Source of the DNA: an uncultured Fidelibacterota bacterium
GTDB lineage: Bacteria > Fidelibacterota > Marinisomatia > Marinisomatales > UBA8229
Length of the DNA: 64,000 nt
Reading direction: 5' to 3'
Assembly: GCA_913054425.1 (NCBI GenBank)
Contig: CAJXJG010000001.1
Span: forward strand, 1-64,000
The first letter of the stretch is position 1; each line of letters opens with the position of its first letter. The notes beneath the pieces were generated by a model. The model searched no databases. It was not told where the DNA came from and was given only the letters and a program-made list of their open reading frames with translations. Of the stretch, positions 1 to 7,334 are shown one piece after another. A program made the translations under genes and the position numbers.

Positions 1-2
1 AA

Positions 3-524
3 TCAGAACAGGCCCTATCAATTGGGTTCCATTTCCACATGCGTGGCTTGCCAAATAAGCATGAACTAAAAGATAGAGATTATGTTGATCCTTCCGATGA
101 ACAGGGCCCAGATAAAGAGTGGGTGCGCGTGGGTTCCGAACAAGATGAAGAAGGAGATTATGATGATAACCCTTCAGTGGGTGAAATGTGGTGGGAGGCC
201 TTTGGTGCGTACACTTTGTCTAATTTAAAAGAGTCTGGCCAAGGACGCATCAACCACACCGTGGGTGCTTCAGTCACATCTTATCCCGGCTATGATCTTA
301 TGCCCCGGGCTTATTATGCCGTGAGCGCCGACGCTCGGCGGAGCTTAAAACTCATTTTTGAAGTATTTTATGACCCCTATTGGACATCCATGCTAGAGTT
401 CGTGGAAGAGAGGGAAATTTCAGCAATAGATTTTGATTTCGGTTTCATCTATGCCTACAGTGAGCAATTAAGAGTGGGCATCCATTTTCAGCGGCCTTTT
501 ATCGCATTCTATTACAAATTTTAA
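3..524 (+). CDS. C-terminal part of an outer-membrane-type beta-barrel protein (truncated by window edge)
   Basis: The reading frame is open from the first bases of the window, so the 5' end lies outside; the first ATG visible (position 39) is internal rather than a credible start. The last ~70 residues alternate aromatic and polar residues and end in Tyr-Lys-Phe. A terminal Phe is typical of outer-membrane barrels recognised by the BAM machinery. An acidic stretch rich in Asp/Glu (DEEGDYDD) sits in the middle and could be an extracellular loop. No family was recognised. It is followed after 11 bases by another exported protein with a good Shine-Dalgarno site, so the two are probably co-transcribed. 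Confidence 0.6.
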   Translation, partial: SEQALSIGFHFHMRGLPNKHELKDRDYVDPSDEQGPDKEWVRVGSEQDEEGDYDDNPSVGEMWWEAFGAYTLSNLKESGQGRINHTVGASVTSYPGYDLMPRAYYAVSADARRSLKLIFEVFYDPYWTSMLEFVEEREISAIDFDFGFIYAYSEQLRVGIHFQRPFIAFYYKF

Positions 525-535
525 AAGGAGCATAA

Positions 536-1048
536 ATGAAAACTGCACATCTTTTCATCATAACGTTTTTACTGGTTGGTTTACTGCCGGCCCAAGGAAA
601 ATTAAAACAAGAATCATACTGGATTTACACCTATTCCAATGAAATGAAAGACTACCGGATCACTGCCATAGATGGCGATGAGTTGGTTATTAACAATGGG
701 AATTGGGACGTGAAGGTTCCCCTTGCAGAAATTGAACTTATTGCTAATCCCCCCAAGCCCGGTTTACTAGGTCAAGTATTAGGTGGCGGATTGGGTGGCT
801 ACTGTGGCTTGTTTGTGGGAATGATTTCTGGGTTTATTGCATCGACTGTCATTGCTGAAAATGGGGTGGGCAATAGCACTGTGGTTGGCGTTTTTGCGGT
901 TGCAGGCCTAGCTGCCGGTGTTCACTATGGTAGTAAGTTTGGAGGAAAATTATTAAAAGGCCATCCGGAGACCCTGGTAGATATGACCATGTGGACAATA
1001 GAAGAAAAAAAGGGTTGGGTCCAAAATAATTTGATCAATTCGTACTAA
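536..1048 (+). CDS. Small exported protein with glycine-rich hydrophobic hairpin
   Basis: A 170-residue protein of unknown function. Residues 1-21 form a Sec signal peptide ending in LLPAQG, with cleavage likely after Ala-Gln or just before it. A segment of about 40 residues (LGQVLGGGLGGYCGLFVGMISG and onward) is glycine-rich and hydrophobic, resembling glycine-zipper hairpins that insert into membranes. It is followed by a second hydrophobic stretch with VFAVAGLAAGVHYG. The start is supported by an AAAGGAG ribosome site 6 bases upstream of the ATG. The upstream neighbour is a barrel protein and the downstream one another small exported protein. No catalytic motif is visible. Confidence 0.65.
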   Translation: MKTAHLFIITFLLVGLLPAQGKLKQESYWIYTYSNEMKDYRITAIDGDELVINNGNWDVKVPLAEIELIANPPKPGLLGQVLGGGLGGYCGLFVGMISGFIASTVIAENGVGNSTVVGVFAVAGLAAGVHYGSKFGGKLLKGHPETLVDMTMWTIEEKKGWVQNNLINSY

Positions 1049-1112
1049 AAGAAAGAGAAGCCTTTGTCTTGTGCGACACAAGATAAAAAGATTTTATATA
1101 TAAACAATTTAA

Positions 1113-1598
1113 ATGATAAATAAAAACCTATTGATCTGCTTATTAGTGGTCGTGAGTGTGACTTTTTTATCAGCCCAGGGTGTAGATTTCGAAGCCCAAT
1201 ACCACGATAATACCATTTACCTGCAACAGGGTTTGTTGGGAATGAAATATATCAAAAGCGGGAAAAGTTATCCTTTATTAGGTATTAGCAGTGAACTGTT
1301 CCATTATCCAGAATCAAGAGAACTATATAAGAAATATCTCTTTATGCGGCTTTTGAGCCTTGGCGTGCTTTTAGGTGGCCCAATTATAAGCACCTCATTG
1401 ATTAAAAATGATCCGGGTTCATTCATAACAATTTCTTTGGGTTCTCTAGCCCTCGGTGTTTTTTCAGCGCTTGAGTCAGTAAACAAACTCAACAAAGCGG
1501 TGTGGGTCTATAATCGGGAGAGCTTGAAAGAGAGCTATGAAAATAATGGTTCATCCTATAAACCAAACGATTGGAAGCGGCAAGAATCAAATCCTTGA
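1113..1598 (+). CDS. Small exported/membrane protein of unknown function
   Basis: A 161-residue protein starting with a typical Sec signal peptide (hydrophobic LLICLLVVVSVTFL, then SAQG), the same cleavage style as the gene before it. Residues ~75-120 contain two hydrophobic segments separated by a short polar turn, so it is probably anchored in a membrane after export. The segment YIKSGKSYPLLG, followed by a charged and then a two-helix hydrophobic region, is a layout seen in uncharacterised proteins of Bacteroidota-like bacteria; that is a recollection of style and not a family assignment. The upstream gap of 64 bases is AT-rich and no clear Shine-Dalgarno site is seen. Confidence 0.6.
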   Translation: MINKNLLICLLVVVSVTFLSAQGVDFEAQYHDNTIYLQQGLLGMKYIKSGKSYPLLGISSELFHYPESRELYKKYLFMRLLSLGVLLGGPIISTSLIKNDPGSFITISLGSLALGVFSALESVNKLNKAVWVYNRESLKESYENNGSSYKPNDWKRQESNP

Positions 1599-1621
1599 TC
1601 CTATAAAAAGAGAGGGTTTAT

Positions 1622-1708
1622 ATGGCAAGTCATAACTACACCTATTACGATTTTACACTAAGCCTGTACAGTGCCTGCTTGAACATTTTTCCGGGCATCT
1701 CCTCTTAA
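1622..1708 (+). pseudogene. 28-codon ORF resembling the N-terminus of a radical SAM family protein
   Basis: This tiny ORF (ATG preceded by AGAGAGGG) encodes 28 residues containing YYDFTLSL-Y-SA-CL. Some radical SAM proteins (for example those related to tetraether lipid synthase) begin with a D-x-T-x-SLC-x-x-CL motif, where the paired cysteines bind an auxiliary metal. Here the first cysteine would be Tyr16 and the second Cys19 is kept, and the frame then stops. I read it as a possible decayed 5' remnant. A genuine small peptide or chance similarity cannot be excluded. The next gene starts one base after its stop codon. Confidence 0.3.
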
Positions 1709-1709
1709 A

Positions 1710-2834
1710 ATGCAATCAAAACATGGTTTAATAATTCATGCATTTCACCTGGTTGGGTTTACAGGGTTTATTCTTCTTTCCTGCGAACCCCTTGTCACCG
1801 ACTTCAAGGACATTGAAAAAGCCATCCTTTATGAATCATCCTCAAAAACCGTTACCCAGGATCCCCTTGGGTCGCTTTTAGTAATGACTTGGAATATCCG
1901 TTTCGGAGCTGCTCGAATCCCCTGGTTTGGCGATTCCTGCGGAGACCGCGTGATCATGACAAGGGGGGAGGTGATAACTCACCTGAATGATGTCGCTGAT
2001 TATATTAACGCTGTTCAGCCGGATATTCTCCTGCTCCAGGAAGTTGATACGGAGTCCAAACGCAGCGGATACCTGGACCAGGTGCAGTGGCTGTTGGATC
2101 ATACCCACTTCAATTATGGAGCCTATGCTTCCATGTGGCAGGCACAGTTCATCCCAAGCGACGGATTGGGAAGGGTGGATGTGGGTAATGCTATTCTCTC
2201 GCGTTGGATAATAACAGATGCGGAGCGAATTCAGCTTCCCCTCCGCACTGATCAGGATGAGCTCACTCAGTATTTCTACTTAAGAAGAAATATTCTAAAA
2301 ACAAAGATTGCTATTCCAAATCAAAATAATTTTTATGCGGTATGTGCCCACACCACAGCGTTTGCCACTGATGATACCAAACAAAAACATATTGAAAAGT
2401 TTGAACTGGTGCTGGCTGCTTTAAATACTGCTGGAGCCACGTTCATTGCGGGGGGAGATTTAAACTCTGTTCCGCCCAATGCAGATTCAATAGATTATTG
2501 TATGGAAGATAAATGTTCAGGAGAATCATATCACTCCGATGCGGATGGCAGCACTCACAAGGAAGGGAGTTATTTTAATAACTTTACAGAAGAGTCTCTG
2601 TTGCTTCTACCTTTATATAGCTCGTTTTCTTCTGCTGTTGGATTAGAATTAGCAAAGAATCCTGAACATTTTACTCATAGCCCCTGGAATACAGAATCAG
2701 AGGGTGCCAATTATTGGGACAGAAAGCTAGATTATATATTTTCTTCTGGTTCCCTTTCCGGTGGAATAACCCACCAGGGAACACATCAGTTATCTGACCA
2801 TGCTCCGGTTTCTGCAATTCTGGAGTTACCATGA
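1710..2834 (+). CDS. Endonuclease/exonuclease/phosphatase-family lipoprotein
   Basis: A 374-residue member of the EEP (DNase I/synaptojanin-like) fold. Residues 1-25 form a lipoprotein signal with lipobox LLSC (Cys25), so it is probably anchored to the envelope facing the periplasm or outside. EEP landmarks appear in order: TWNIRFG (metal-binding Asn), LLQEVD (metal-binding Glu), GGDLNSVP (catalytic Asp and Asn) and a C-terminal SDHAPV (catalytic Asp-His pair). Family members hydrolyse phosphodiesters in nucleic acids, sphingomyelin or phosphoinositides; the substrate here cannot be told. Its stop overlaps the start of the next gene (ATGA), indicating translational coupling to a beta-rich exported protein. 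Confidence 0.8.
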   Translation: MQSKHGLIIHAFHLVGFTGFILLSCEPLVTDFKDIEKAILYESSSKTVTQDPLGSLLVMTWNIRFGAARIPWFGDSCGDRVIMTRGEVITHLNDVADYINAVQPDILLLQEVDTESKRSGYLDQVQWLLDHTHFNYGAYASMWQAQFIPSDGLGRVDVGNAILSRWIITDAERIQLPLRTDQDELTQYFYLRRNILKTKIAIPNQNNFYAVCAHTTAFATDDTKQKHIEKFELVLAALNTAGATFIAGGDLNSVPPNADSIDYCMEDKCSGESYHSDADGSTHKEGSYFNNFTEESLLLLPLYSSFSSAVGLELAKNPEHFTHSPWNTESEGANYWDRKLDYIFSSGSLSGGITHQGTHQLSDHAPVSAILELP

Positions 2835-3598
2835 AATTTTATTCACATCAATTACGACACAATTCCATCACTATTATTATAGTGGGGGTGATATCCTTGT
2901 TATGTGCCGTAGCAACTGCCTCAGAAAACCTTCACAAAGGAACGCTTGAAATAGGCTTGTTCCAGCCTCTGCGGTATGGTTTGTCAGAAAACATTGAGAT
3001 CCGTACTCATCCTGTGCTCTTGTTTGTCATTCCCAACGTTGCTGTTCAACAGCGTCATCCTAATTGGAATGATATTGCGGTTGCTTCCAGTCATTCCATG
3101 GTAATTCCAACACCACTATTGAAAATGATGACAAAAAAAGGTGTCGGTGGGTTTATATCTCCAGAGTTTAATATCCCCTTTATGATTAGTTTTAAAAATG
3201 AAATCAAACTAAAAAGAGAGTTGAATGACAATTGGGACATAACAGGTAAAGCAGGGTTAACTCTTGCGTATTCTTCTGAGGAGATGGATGGACGCACGAC
3301 CATTGATCTGCCTGTTGTTTTTCAAAGACTGGGCGTGTTTTACAATGGGTACGGAGCAAATTTTGGGCTGGATTTCACCGGCACCCTTTCACCAAAACTC
3401 AGCATTCTGACAGATTTTGATATGTTGTTGCTTCCTGGCTTTAAGGAAGCATTTGCACTTGAACATAAAAACCTTCTTACCTGGGCGCTTTCAAATCGAA
3501 CCAACATTCAAATTGGATATAAACTGGTTTATGGGGAATATCCTTTCGGTACTCAATGGCACCTTCTGCCACTATTAGATGTTTTGTGGCGCTGGTGA
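2831..3598 (+). CDS. Exported beta-rich protein, probable outer-membrane barrel
   Basis: A 255-residue protein with an N-terminal hydrophobic signal (ITIIIVGVISLLCAVATA) after a short basic region. The mature part is rich in alternating polar/aromatic strands and ends in aromatic residues (LLDVLWRW), consistent with a small outer-membrane barrel, but no family was recognised. It is coupled by a 4-base ATGA overlap to the EEP lipoprotein upstream, so the two are very likely made together and may act on the same substrate. It is followed by a 162-base AT-rich gap. Confidence 0.6.
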   Translation: MKFYSHQLRHNSITIIIVGVISLLCAVATASENLHKGTLEIGLFQPLRYGLSENIEIRTHPVLLFVIPNVAVQQRHPNWNDIAVASSHSMVIPTPLLKMMTKKGVGGFISPEFNIPFMISFKNEIKLKRELNDNWDITGKAGLTLAYSSEEMDGRTTIDLPVVFQRLGVFYNGYGANFGLDFTGTLSPKLSILTDFDMLLLPGFKEAFALEHKNLLTWALSNRTNIQIGYKLVYGEYPFGTQWHLLPLLDVLWRW

Positions 3599-3760
3599 AC
3601 TTTATTCATTCTTAATATAGCATTGTCTTACGATTCCTAACTTTGGAATAAATAAAAAACAACCTCCTGTTATTGAAAGAACTACTTTCTTCCCTACACA
3701 AGCTCTCTCTCATCATATTAACAATAGCCGAGATATCTGATTAAACCACGACTGTTTGTA

Positions 3761-4621
3761 TTGCTGGCAGTGGCTCTTGTTTCTGTTAGCTCCTCATCTA
3801 TTATTGTTCGGTTTTTGCCAACGATTCCCGCTGTAATAATCGCTTTCTGGCGAATGGCTCTGGCTTCTGCAGTTCTTTGGTGCTACAGCCTAATAAAACC
3901 ACAGGGGCGGTTTCCGCCTGAACACCGACAAACCGTTGTCCTGGCCGGTATTTGTCTTGGCTGTCATTTCGCCTGCTTTTTCGGCGCAGTTAAGTTAACA
4001 TCTATTGCTAACGCTACAGTTTTAGGAACAATTGCGCCGGTTTTTACCGTTCTCATAGAGGCCGTATTCCTGAAAAGAAAACTGTCCAAACAAATACTTT
4101 TAGGGATATTCACTGCCTTGATAGGAGCAATAATAATTCATGACAGAGGATTCAACCTCCTAGAAAATAGTGCAATTGGTAATTCTCTGGCTTTGTTGGG
4201 CTCTTTTTTTATTGCCCTGGTTTTCATTCTTGCAGAAAAAATCAGGCACAACACTTCAACCGTTGTCTACAGTCGCACTATTTATTTTTTCGCTGCCTGC
4301 ACTCTTTTTGTTTTATCCTTTATTATGGGTAAATCAGTGTTTTCGTTCACCCAAATTGATTTTAGCCTGTTCTTATTTCTTGCCGCTGTACCCACAATAA
4401 TGGGCCATTCTGTATTAAGCTATATAGTAAAGTTTATTCCTCCCTCCGTTGTTACTTCCGTACCGCTTGGCGAACCTATTATTGCTTCGTTTTTTGCTTT
4501 GGTTCTTTTCGCTGAGCAGATACCGGCACTGACCTTTCTTGCTGGATTTTTTATTTTCATTGGACTTTACTTAACTATTTCTGGAGGTATTAGAAATCAA
4601 AATTATTACAAACCTGTATAA
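3761..4621 (+). CDS. EamA/DMT-family transporter (start uncertain)
   Basis: About ten hydrophobic segments arranged as two similar halves identify an EamA (drug/metabolite transporter) carrier of the inner membrane; 286 residues is near the usual ~290-300. The substrate is unknown. The first conventional start is a TTG at 3761, in the middle of the expected first helix. The frame stays open up to 3728, and in-frame ATT (3740) followed by Lys-Pro-Arg would give a more typical N-terminus. Either a rare start codon is used or the original ATG has been lost. The last 32 bases overlap the convergent PlsC gene on the other strand. Confidence 0.8.
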   Translation: MLAVALVSVSSSSIIVRFLPTIPAVIIAFWRMALASAVLWCYSLIKPQGRFPPEHRQTVVLAGICLGCHFACFFGAVKLTSIANATVLGTIAPVFTVLIEAVFLKRKLSKQILLGIFTALIGAIIIHDRGFNLLENSAIGNSLALLGSFFIALVFILAEKIRHNTSTVVYSRTIYFFAACTLFVLSFIMGKSVFSFTQIDFSLFLFLAAVPTIMGHSVLSYIVKFIPPSVVTSVPLGEPIIASFFALVLFAEQIPALTFLAGFFIFIGLYLTISGGIRNQNYYKPV

Positions 4622-5303
4622 TTTTAGGGTTTGATTTAAAAACACCGTGCTGCTCTCTGGGCAGTAAAGCCGCTATTCGGCACATAGCCTCATCCCCAAT
4701 TTCTTTAAGATGGTTTTCCCTTTCTTTTCTATTTTTAGGCAATGAAAAGGGGCCAAAAGGCTTTCCAATTCTTATCGTCACTTTCGGTTTAGTACCTCTA
4801 AATAATTTCCCCCATACGTTTTCTAATCCGGAAATCCCAATCGGGAGCATTCTCGATTCTGTTAATGCTGAAAGATATGCCGCACCATTCTTTGCCCGCC
4901 TCAACTGTGATGATGTTGATGTTCCCTCCGGGAAAACACCCAATATTTCATCCTCTTTTAGTGCCCTTTTTGCATGCTTTATTGTGGATGGCGCTAAAAC
5001 TTTTCGGTTCGTTGGAATAAACCCATATATAAATGGTGCCCACAGAAAATGCCATTCAATTTTTTGGTCGCTCGCCGCAAGAAAACTAATCGGCCTTCGA
5101 ATGGCATGTATAACAAACACAGGATCTACATAACTGAAGTGATTTATTGTTATTATAAATGGTCCTTTTTTAGGAATATTCTTTCTACCTCTTACCTTTG
5201 TTTTCGTAAGCATAGAAACTATAAACATTGCCAGATAACCTAAAATATAACGAACAAAAGCCGGGCGGGGATGTAAACTCTCAATAAGGTTTTTGTTTGA
5301 CAA
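4590..5303 (-). CDS. plsC: 1-acyl-sn-glycerol-3-phosphate acyltransferase (PlsC family)
   Basis: A 237-residue PlsC-type acyltransferase. The catalytic H-x4-D motif is NHFSYVD (His55, Asp60) and the glycerol-phosphate-binding motif is FPEGT (about 124-128). An N-terminal hydrophobic segment (YILGYLAMFIVSML) anchors it to the inner membrane. It should transfer a fatty acyl group to the sn-2 position of lysophosphatidate in phospholipid synthesis. The start is a TTG, with no obvious Shine-Dalgarno site. It lies convergent to, and overlapping, the EamA transporter gene, and tandem with dnaA upstream (124 bases). Confidence 0.88.
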   Translation of the reverse strand: MSNKNLIESLHPRPAFVRYILGYLAMFIVSMLTKTKVRGRKNIPKKGPFIITINHFSYVDPVFVIHAIRRPISFLAASDQKIEWHFLWAPFIYGFIPTNRKVLAPSTIKHAKRALKEDEILGVFPEGTSTSSQLRRAKNGAAYLSALTESRMLPIGISGLENVWGKLFRGTKPKVTIRIGKPFGPFSLPKNRKERENHLKEIGDEAMCRIAALLPREQHGVFKSNPKIIQVCNNFDF

Positions 5304-5427
5304 AAGAAAAATGGTGGGATATTATTTAATTTTAATTCTATAAAGAAATTGTCAGCCTATGAGCTTTTTTCGCTCAATCTTAATAAAAAAAAACAAAGGA
5401 AAAAGCAACACATCCGAACCGCTTTTT

Positions 5428-6771
5428 TTAACTTAAGTTATAATTAAATTCTTTCTTGAGGGTCTCTACGGTTTTTCGTATCCGCGGCTCCTTCTCAATT
5501 CTTTTCTCTATATTTTTATAGGCATACATAATTGTTGTGTGGTCCCTTCCTCCCAAAAACATGCCAATATTTACAAGCGTACTTCCCAGTACGTCCCGAC
5601 ATAAATAGGCAGATATTTGGCGTGCTTCTGCTATCTTTCTTTCTCTTCCTTTCCCGACAATTTTCTTTTCTGGTACTTTTGTGAAATTTGATACTCGCTT
5701 AACAACTTCCTGAATTGTTAATTCTGTGGTAAGGCCTCTGCCCTTTCTTTCAATAATAACATTTTTCGCCATAACCAAATCAATGTCCGTATTTGTCAGC
5801 GAAGAGCGTGCTAACAGCCTTATCACTGTGCTTTCAAGCTCTCTAACATTATCTTTTATATGTGTTGCGATAAGTTCTATTACATCATAAGAAAGGGCCA
5901 GTCCGCTTTGTTCTGCTTTTTCCATCAATATTGCAACCCTCGTTTCAAAGTCTGGCGGCTGCACATCAACAGCAAGACCAGATTCGAATCTTGATAAAAG
6001 TCTTTCCTTTAGTCCTTTCATTTCTGTTGGATATTTATCCGCTGTTAAAACAACCTGTTTCCCCTTTTGGTATAATTCATTAAACGTGTGAAAAAATTGT
6101 TCCTGTGTTTGCTCTTTCCCTTGTAAAAATTGTATATCATCTATTAGTAAAACATCTGCCTTTCTATAATACTGTGAAAATGAAATTGTATTGTTTTTTT
6201 GTATACTTGAAATAAAATCTATTGTAAATCTCTCGCTTGTAACTCCAACAGTATTCAACTTTGGATGGTTTTCATTGATATGATTACCTATAGCATTGAG
6301 AAGGTGTGTTTTCCCCAGTCCCACGCCTCCATAAATAACCAACGGATTAAAACCTTTTTGCCCTGGAAACTCACTTACTGATATGCTTGCAGCTTTTGCA
6401 AACTGATTACAACTCCCTTCAATAAAATTAGAAAATATATACTTTTTATTTAAGTTTGTCTTTATTTGAGGGGCTGTTTCTTTTGGGGGTTTTATTGGTT
6501 TTTCTGCTCTGTCATGTGTGCTTTCAACACCTATTGTGAATTGAATATTAATTTCTTCTTTTAATCTTTCCTTTGTCATTTTTTCAAATTGATTTTTGTA
6601 ATGAGTGTTAATCCACTCATAAAAAAATTGATTTGGAAGCTCTAGTATAAGATTGTTTTTATTCAACGCAATTGGTTTAATAGGCTCTACCCACGTATTA
6701 AACATTCTTTCGTTGGTTGTTGCTCTAATTTCTTTTTTTATTTTATTCCAAAGTGTTTTATATGGTACCAT
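5428..6771 (-). CDS. dnaA: Chromosomal replication initiator DnaA
   Basis: DnaA (447 residues from the chosen start) binds DnaA boxes at oriC and melts DNA. Domain I (TLWNKIKKEI, residues 6-15) starts at the N-terminus, a short linker follows, then the AAA+ domain with Walker A GGVGLGKT (148-155) and Walker B LLIDDIQF (~208-215), and the C-terminal DNA-binding domain with signature GGRDHTTIMYA (407-417). An upstream in-frame ATG at 6849 exists, but its 26 extra codons lack family similarity and would read through two DnaA-box-like sequences, so 6771 is preferred (AAAAGGA just before it). dnaA stands alone on this strand, divergent from rpmH and not followed by dnaN. Confidence 0.96.
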   Translation of the reverse strand: MVPYKTLWNKIKKEIRATTNERMFNTWVEPIKPIALNKNNLILELPNQFFYEWINTHYKNQFEKMTKERLKEEINIQFTIGVESTHDRAEKPIKPPKETAPQIKTNLNKKYIFSNFIEGSCNQFAKAASISVSEFPGQKGFNPLVIYGGVGLGKTHLLNAIGNHINENHPKLNTVGVTSERFTIDFISSIQKNNTISFSQYYRKADVLLIDDIQFLQGKEQTQEQFFHTFNELYQKGKQVVLTADKYPTEMKGLKERLLSRFESGLAVDVQPPDFETRVAILMEKAEQSGLALSYDVIELIATHIKDNVRELESTVIRLLARSSLTNTDIDLVMAKNVIIERKGRGLTTELTIQEVVKRVSNFTKVPEKKIVGKGRERKIAEARQISAYLCRDVLGSTLVNIGMFLGGRDHTTIMYAYKNIEKRIEKEPRIRKTVETLKKEFNYNLS

Positions 6772-6776
6772 TGTCC

Positions 6777-6796
6777 TTTTCCACAAGTTTTCCACA
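6777..6796 (+). promoter_or_regulatory. Pair of DnaA-box-like sequences before dnaA
   Basis: Two copies of TTTTCCACA (6777-6785 and 6788-6796) lie in direct repeat 11 bases apart, immediately upstream of the preferred dnaA start. They fit the relaxed DnaA-box pattern TTWTNCACA (one base from the ideal TTATCCACA). One helical turn of spacing would put both on the same face of DNA, as expected for cooperative binding. Autoregulation of dnaA or part of oriC are both possible. This is inferred from sequence only. Confidence 0.45.
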
Positions 6797-6948
6797 ATAG
6801 GATGTTCCATGTAATTTATCATATTTAACAAACAGCATACAAAGGTCATTTGCTTTGTAATGCTCTATATAAAATAATTTTCTCCTTTTTGTTATATGTT
6901 CTATTTCTTTTTAATTTTAGGGTTTAAATAATACAAATCGGAGGACAC

Positions 6949-7083
6949 ATGAAGCGAACATATCAGCCTAGCAATCGAAAAAGAAAAAACAAACATGGTT
7001 TTCGCACCAGAATGGCAACCGTGGGTGGACGCCGTGTTTTATCAAGAAGAAGAAAGCGGGGACGAAAGGTTGTTTCAGCATAA
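6949..7083 (+). CDS. rpmH: 50S ribosomal protein L34
   Basis: A 44-residue, very basic protein with the invariant L34 layout: [19 protein letters not shown] at the N-terminus and the Arg/Lys-rich [15 protein letters not shown] segment. It is a structural protein of the large ribosomal subunit. The start is supported by a strong CGGAGG site 5 bases upstream. In most bacteria rpmH is followed by rnpA, the RNase P protein; here yidD starts only 5 bases after the rpmH stop codon, so rnpA is missing from this locus. Confidence 0.97.
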   Translation: MKRTYQPSNRKRKNKHGFRTRMATVGGRRVLSRRRKRGRKVVSA

Positions 7084-7088
7084 ATACA

Positions 7089-7331
7089 ATGTTTAAGAGT
7101 CTTATTTCGTCTATTTACAAACTCCCAAACAATATTTGTTTAGGGGTAATTACACTGTACAAACAGTATCTTTCTCCTTTTTTAGGACAGAACTGCCGGT
7201 TTTACCCTTCCTGCTCTCACTATGCATCGTCCGCCCTAAAAGAAAAGGACTTTCCTACTGCTGTCGCAGTTATTATAATGCGCATCCTAAAGTGTAACCC
7301 TTTTCATAAGGGTGGTTACGATCCCCTATAG
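7089..7331 (+). CDS. yidD: Membrane protein insertion efficiency factor YidD
   Basis: An 80-residue YidD protein, matching the usual family length. The conserved core CRFYPSCSHYASSAL with its cysteines and the terminal motif CNPFHKGGYDPL are both present. YidD is a small, membrane-associated partner of YidC that improves insertion of membrane proteins. It is flanked by rpmH (5-base gap) and yidC (3-base gap), the standard order except for the missing rnpA. Confidence 0.96.
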   Translation: MFKSLISSIYKLPNNICLGVITLYKQYLSPFLGQNCRFYPSCSHYASSALKEKDFPTAVAVIIMRILKCNPFHKGGYDPL

Positions 7332-7334
7332 CTT

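Noticed and set aside
5361..5377. TGAGC...GCTCA hairpin after dnaA
   Set aside because: Stem of five pairs, with the T run inside the loop and none after it; not convincing as a terminator.
6772..6849. N-terminal extension of DnaA by 26 codons
   Set aside because: Extension is not DnaA-like and covers the two DnaA-box-like repeats; the ATG at 6771 gives the usual domain I start.
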